Assembly: GCA_964464435.1 (NCBI GenBank)
Contig: CAYXGE010000052.1
Location: 1-13,557, forward strand
From: CAYXGE01 sp964464435
Lineage (GTDB): Bacteria; Pseudomonadota; Gammaproteobacteria; Burkholderiales; Methylophilaceae
DNA length: 13,557 bases
Reading direction: 5' to 3'
Position 1 is the stretch's first letter. Each line of letters starts with the position of its first letter. The notes beneath the pieces were generated by a model. The model was not told the DNA's origin. It was given only the letters and a program-made list of their open reading frames with translations, and searched no databases. Below, piece by piece: positions 13,151-13,557 of the stretch. The position numbers and the translations under genes are program-made.

Positions 13151-13557
13151 ATGCAAAAACGCAGAGTAGTAGTCACTGGTCTTGGCGTTGTTTCACCAGT
13201 AGGTATTGGTGTAAATGACGCATGGCAAAACTTGGTCGCAGGCCGTTCTGGCATTACCAATATCACTAAATTTGACGCAAGTCAGTTTGCTTCACAAGTA
13301 GCAGGTGAAGTTAAAAACTTTGATGTCACTCAATATTTACCCGCAAAAGATGCCAGACGAATGGATACTTTCATTCAATATGGCTTAGTTGCAGGCATAG
13401 AGGCATTTAAAGACTCTGGTATTGTAGTGACTGAAGAAAATGCTGAACGAATTGGCGTTTCCATAGGCTCAGGTATCGGTGGCTTAGGTATGATTGAAGA
13501 CACTAATGATACCTATGACGAAGGTGGCCCACGTAAAGTGTCGCCATTCTTTATTCC
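13151..13557 (+). CDS. fabF: FabF, beta-ketoacyl-ACP synthase II, 5' part
   Basis: The first 135 codons of an elongation condensing enzyme are present and the gene runs off the window. MQKRRVVVTGLGVVSPVGIGV is the standard FabF opening. AWQNLVAGRSGI, FDASQFASQVAGEV, ARRMDTFIQYGLVAG and GVSIGSGIGGLGMIED follow the family without a break. The catalytic Cys and both His residues lie beyond the window edge and cannot be checked. The gene directly follows acpP, as in E. coli. No Shine-Dalgarno sequence precedes the ATG. The bases ACCTCC at 13141-13146 are instead the same as the anti-Shine-Dalgarno end of 16S rRNA. FabB is unlikely given the position after acpP and the VVTGLGVVSPVG start. Confidence 0.95.
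   Translation, partial: MQKRRVVVTGLGVVSPVGIGVNDAWQNLVAGRSGITNITKFDASQFASQVAGEVKNFDVTQYLPAKDARRMDTFIQYGLVAGIEAFKDSGIVVTEENAERIGVSIGSGIGGLGMIEDTNDTYDEGGPRKVSPFFI

Noticed and set aside
1..13557. Insertion sequences, tRNA/rRNA genes, CRISPR arrays, toxin-antitoxin or defence genes
   Set aside because: I looked on both strands and saw none; every substantial frame is explained by the named housekeeping or regulatory genes.

Overview
The window reads as a chromosomal housekeeping segment of a Gram-negative proteobacterium. The protein sequences, moderate AT-richness and gene order best fit a betaproteobacterium, and I would guess a Methylophilaceae-like methylotroph. That assignment comes from recognition only, without a database search. 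I see no mobile element, tRNA, rRNA or CRISPR array, and no new multi-gene defence or metabolic system. The interest lies in gene order and in the non-coding DNA between genes.

Left part (1-4560, all minus strand). Read in transcription order, this holds maf/yceF (m7GTP pyrophosphatase), then creB and creC (response regulator and sensor kinase with a 4-bp overlap), an assembly gap of exactly 100 N, creD (inner-membrane protein, the classic CreBC target), and the 5' end of a secreted DUF4139-type protein that runs off the window. A CreB-box-like direct repeat lies between creC and the gap.

Middle part (4561-7908, minus strand). An accC-like biotin carboxylase and an oadA-like carboxyltransferase/biotin carrier form a two-gene operon closed by a textbook intrinsic terminator. 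Together they are best read as a two-subunit pyruvate carboxylase (PycA/PycB) that makes oxaloacetate from pyruvate. They sit between maf and yceD, which are direct divergent neighbours in E. coli.

Right part (8030-13557, plus strand). This is the conserved yceD - rpmF - plsX - fabH - fabD - fabG - acpP - fabF cluster, which links 23S rRNA/ribosome assembly with initiation of fatty-acid and phospholipid synthesis. rpmF (59 aa) is short but unambiguous. The regulatory layout is readable. A near-consensus sigma70 promoter starts one base after the yceD stop codon. The rpmF leader carries an imperfect palindrome. An iterated 15-16-nt repeat and a strong GC hairpin lie between rpmF and plsX. acpP has its own extended -10 promoter, and a hairpin separates acpP from fabF, which lacks a visible Shine-Dalgarno sequence. 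The divergent accC/yceD control region holds a perfect 7+3+7 dyad. No stretch longer than 300 bases lacks a gene; the longest is 1639-1884, which includes the 100-N gap.
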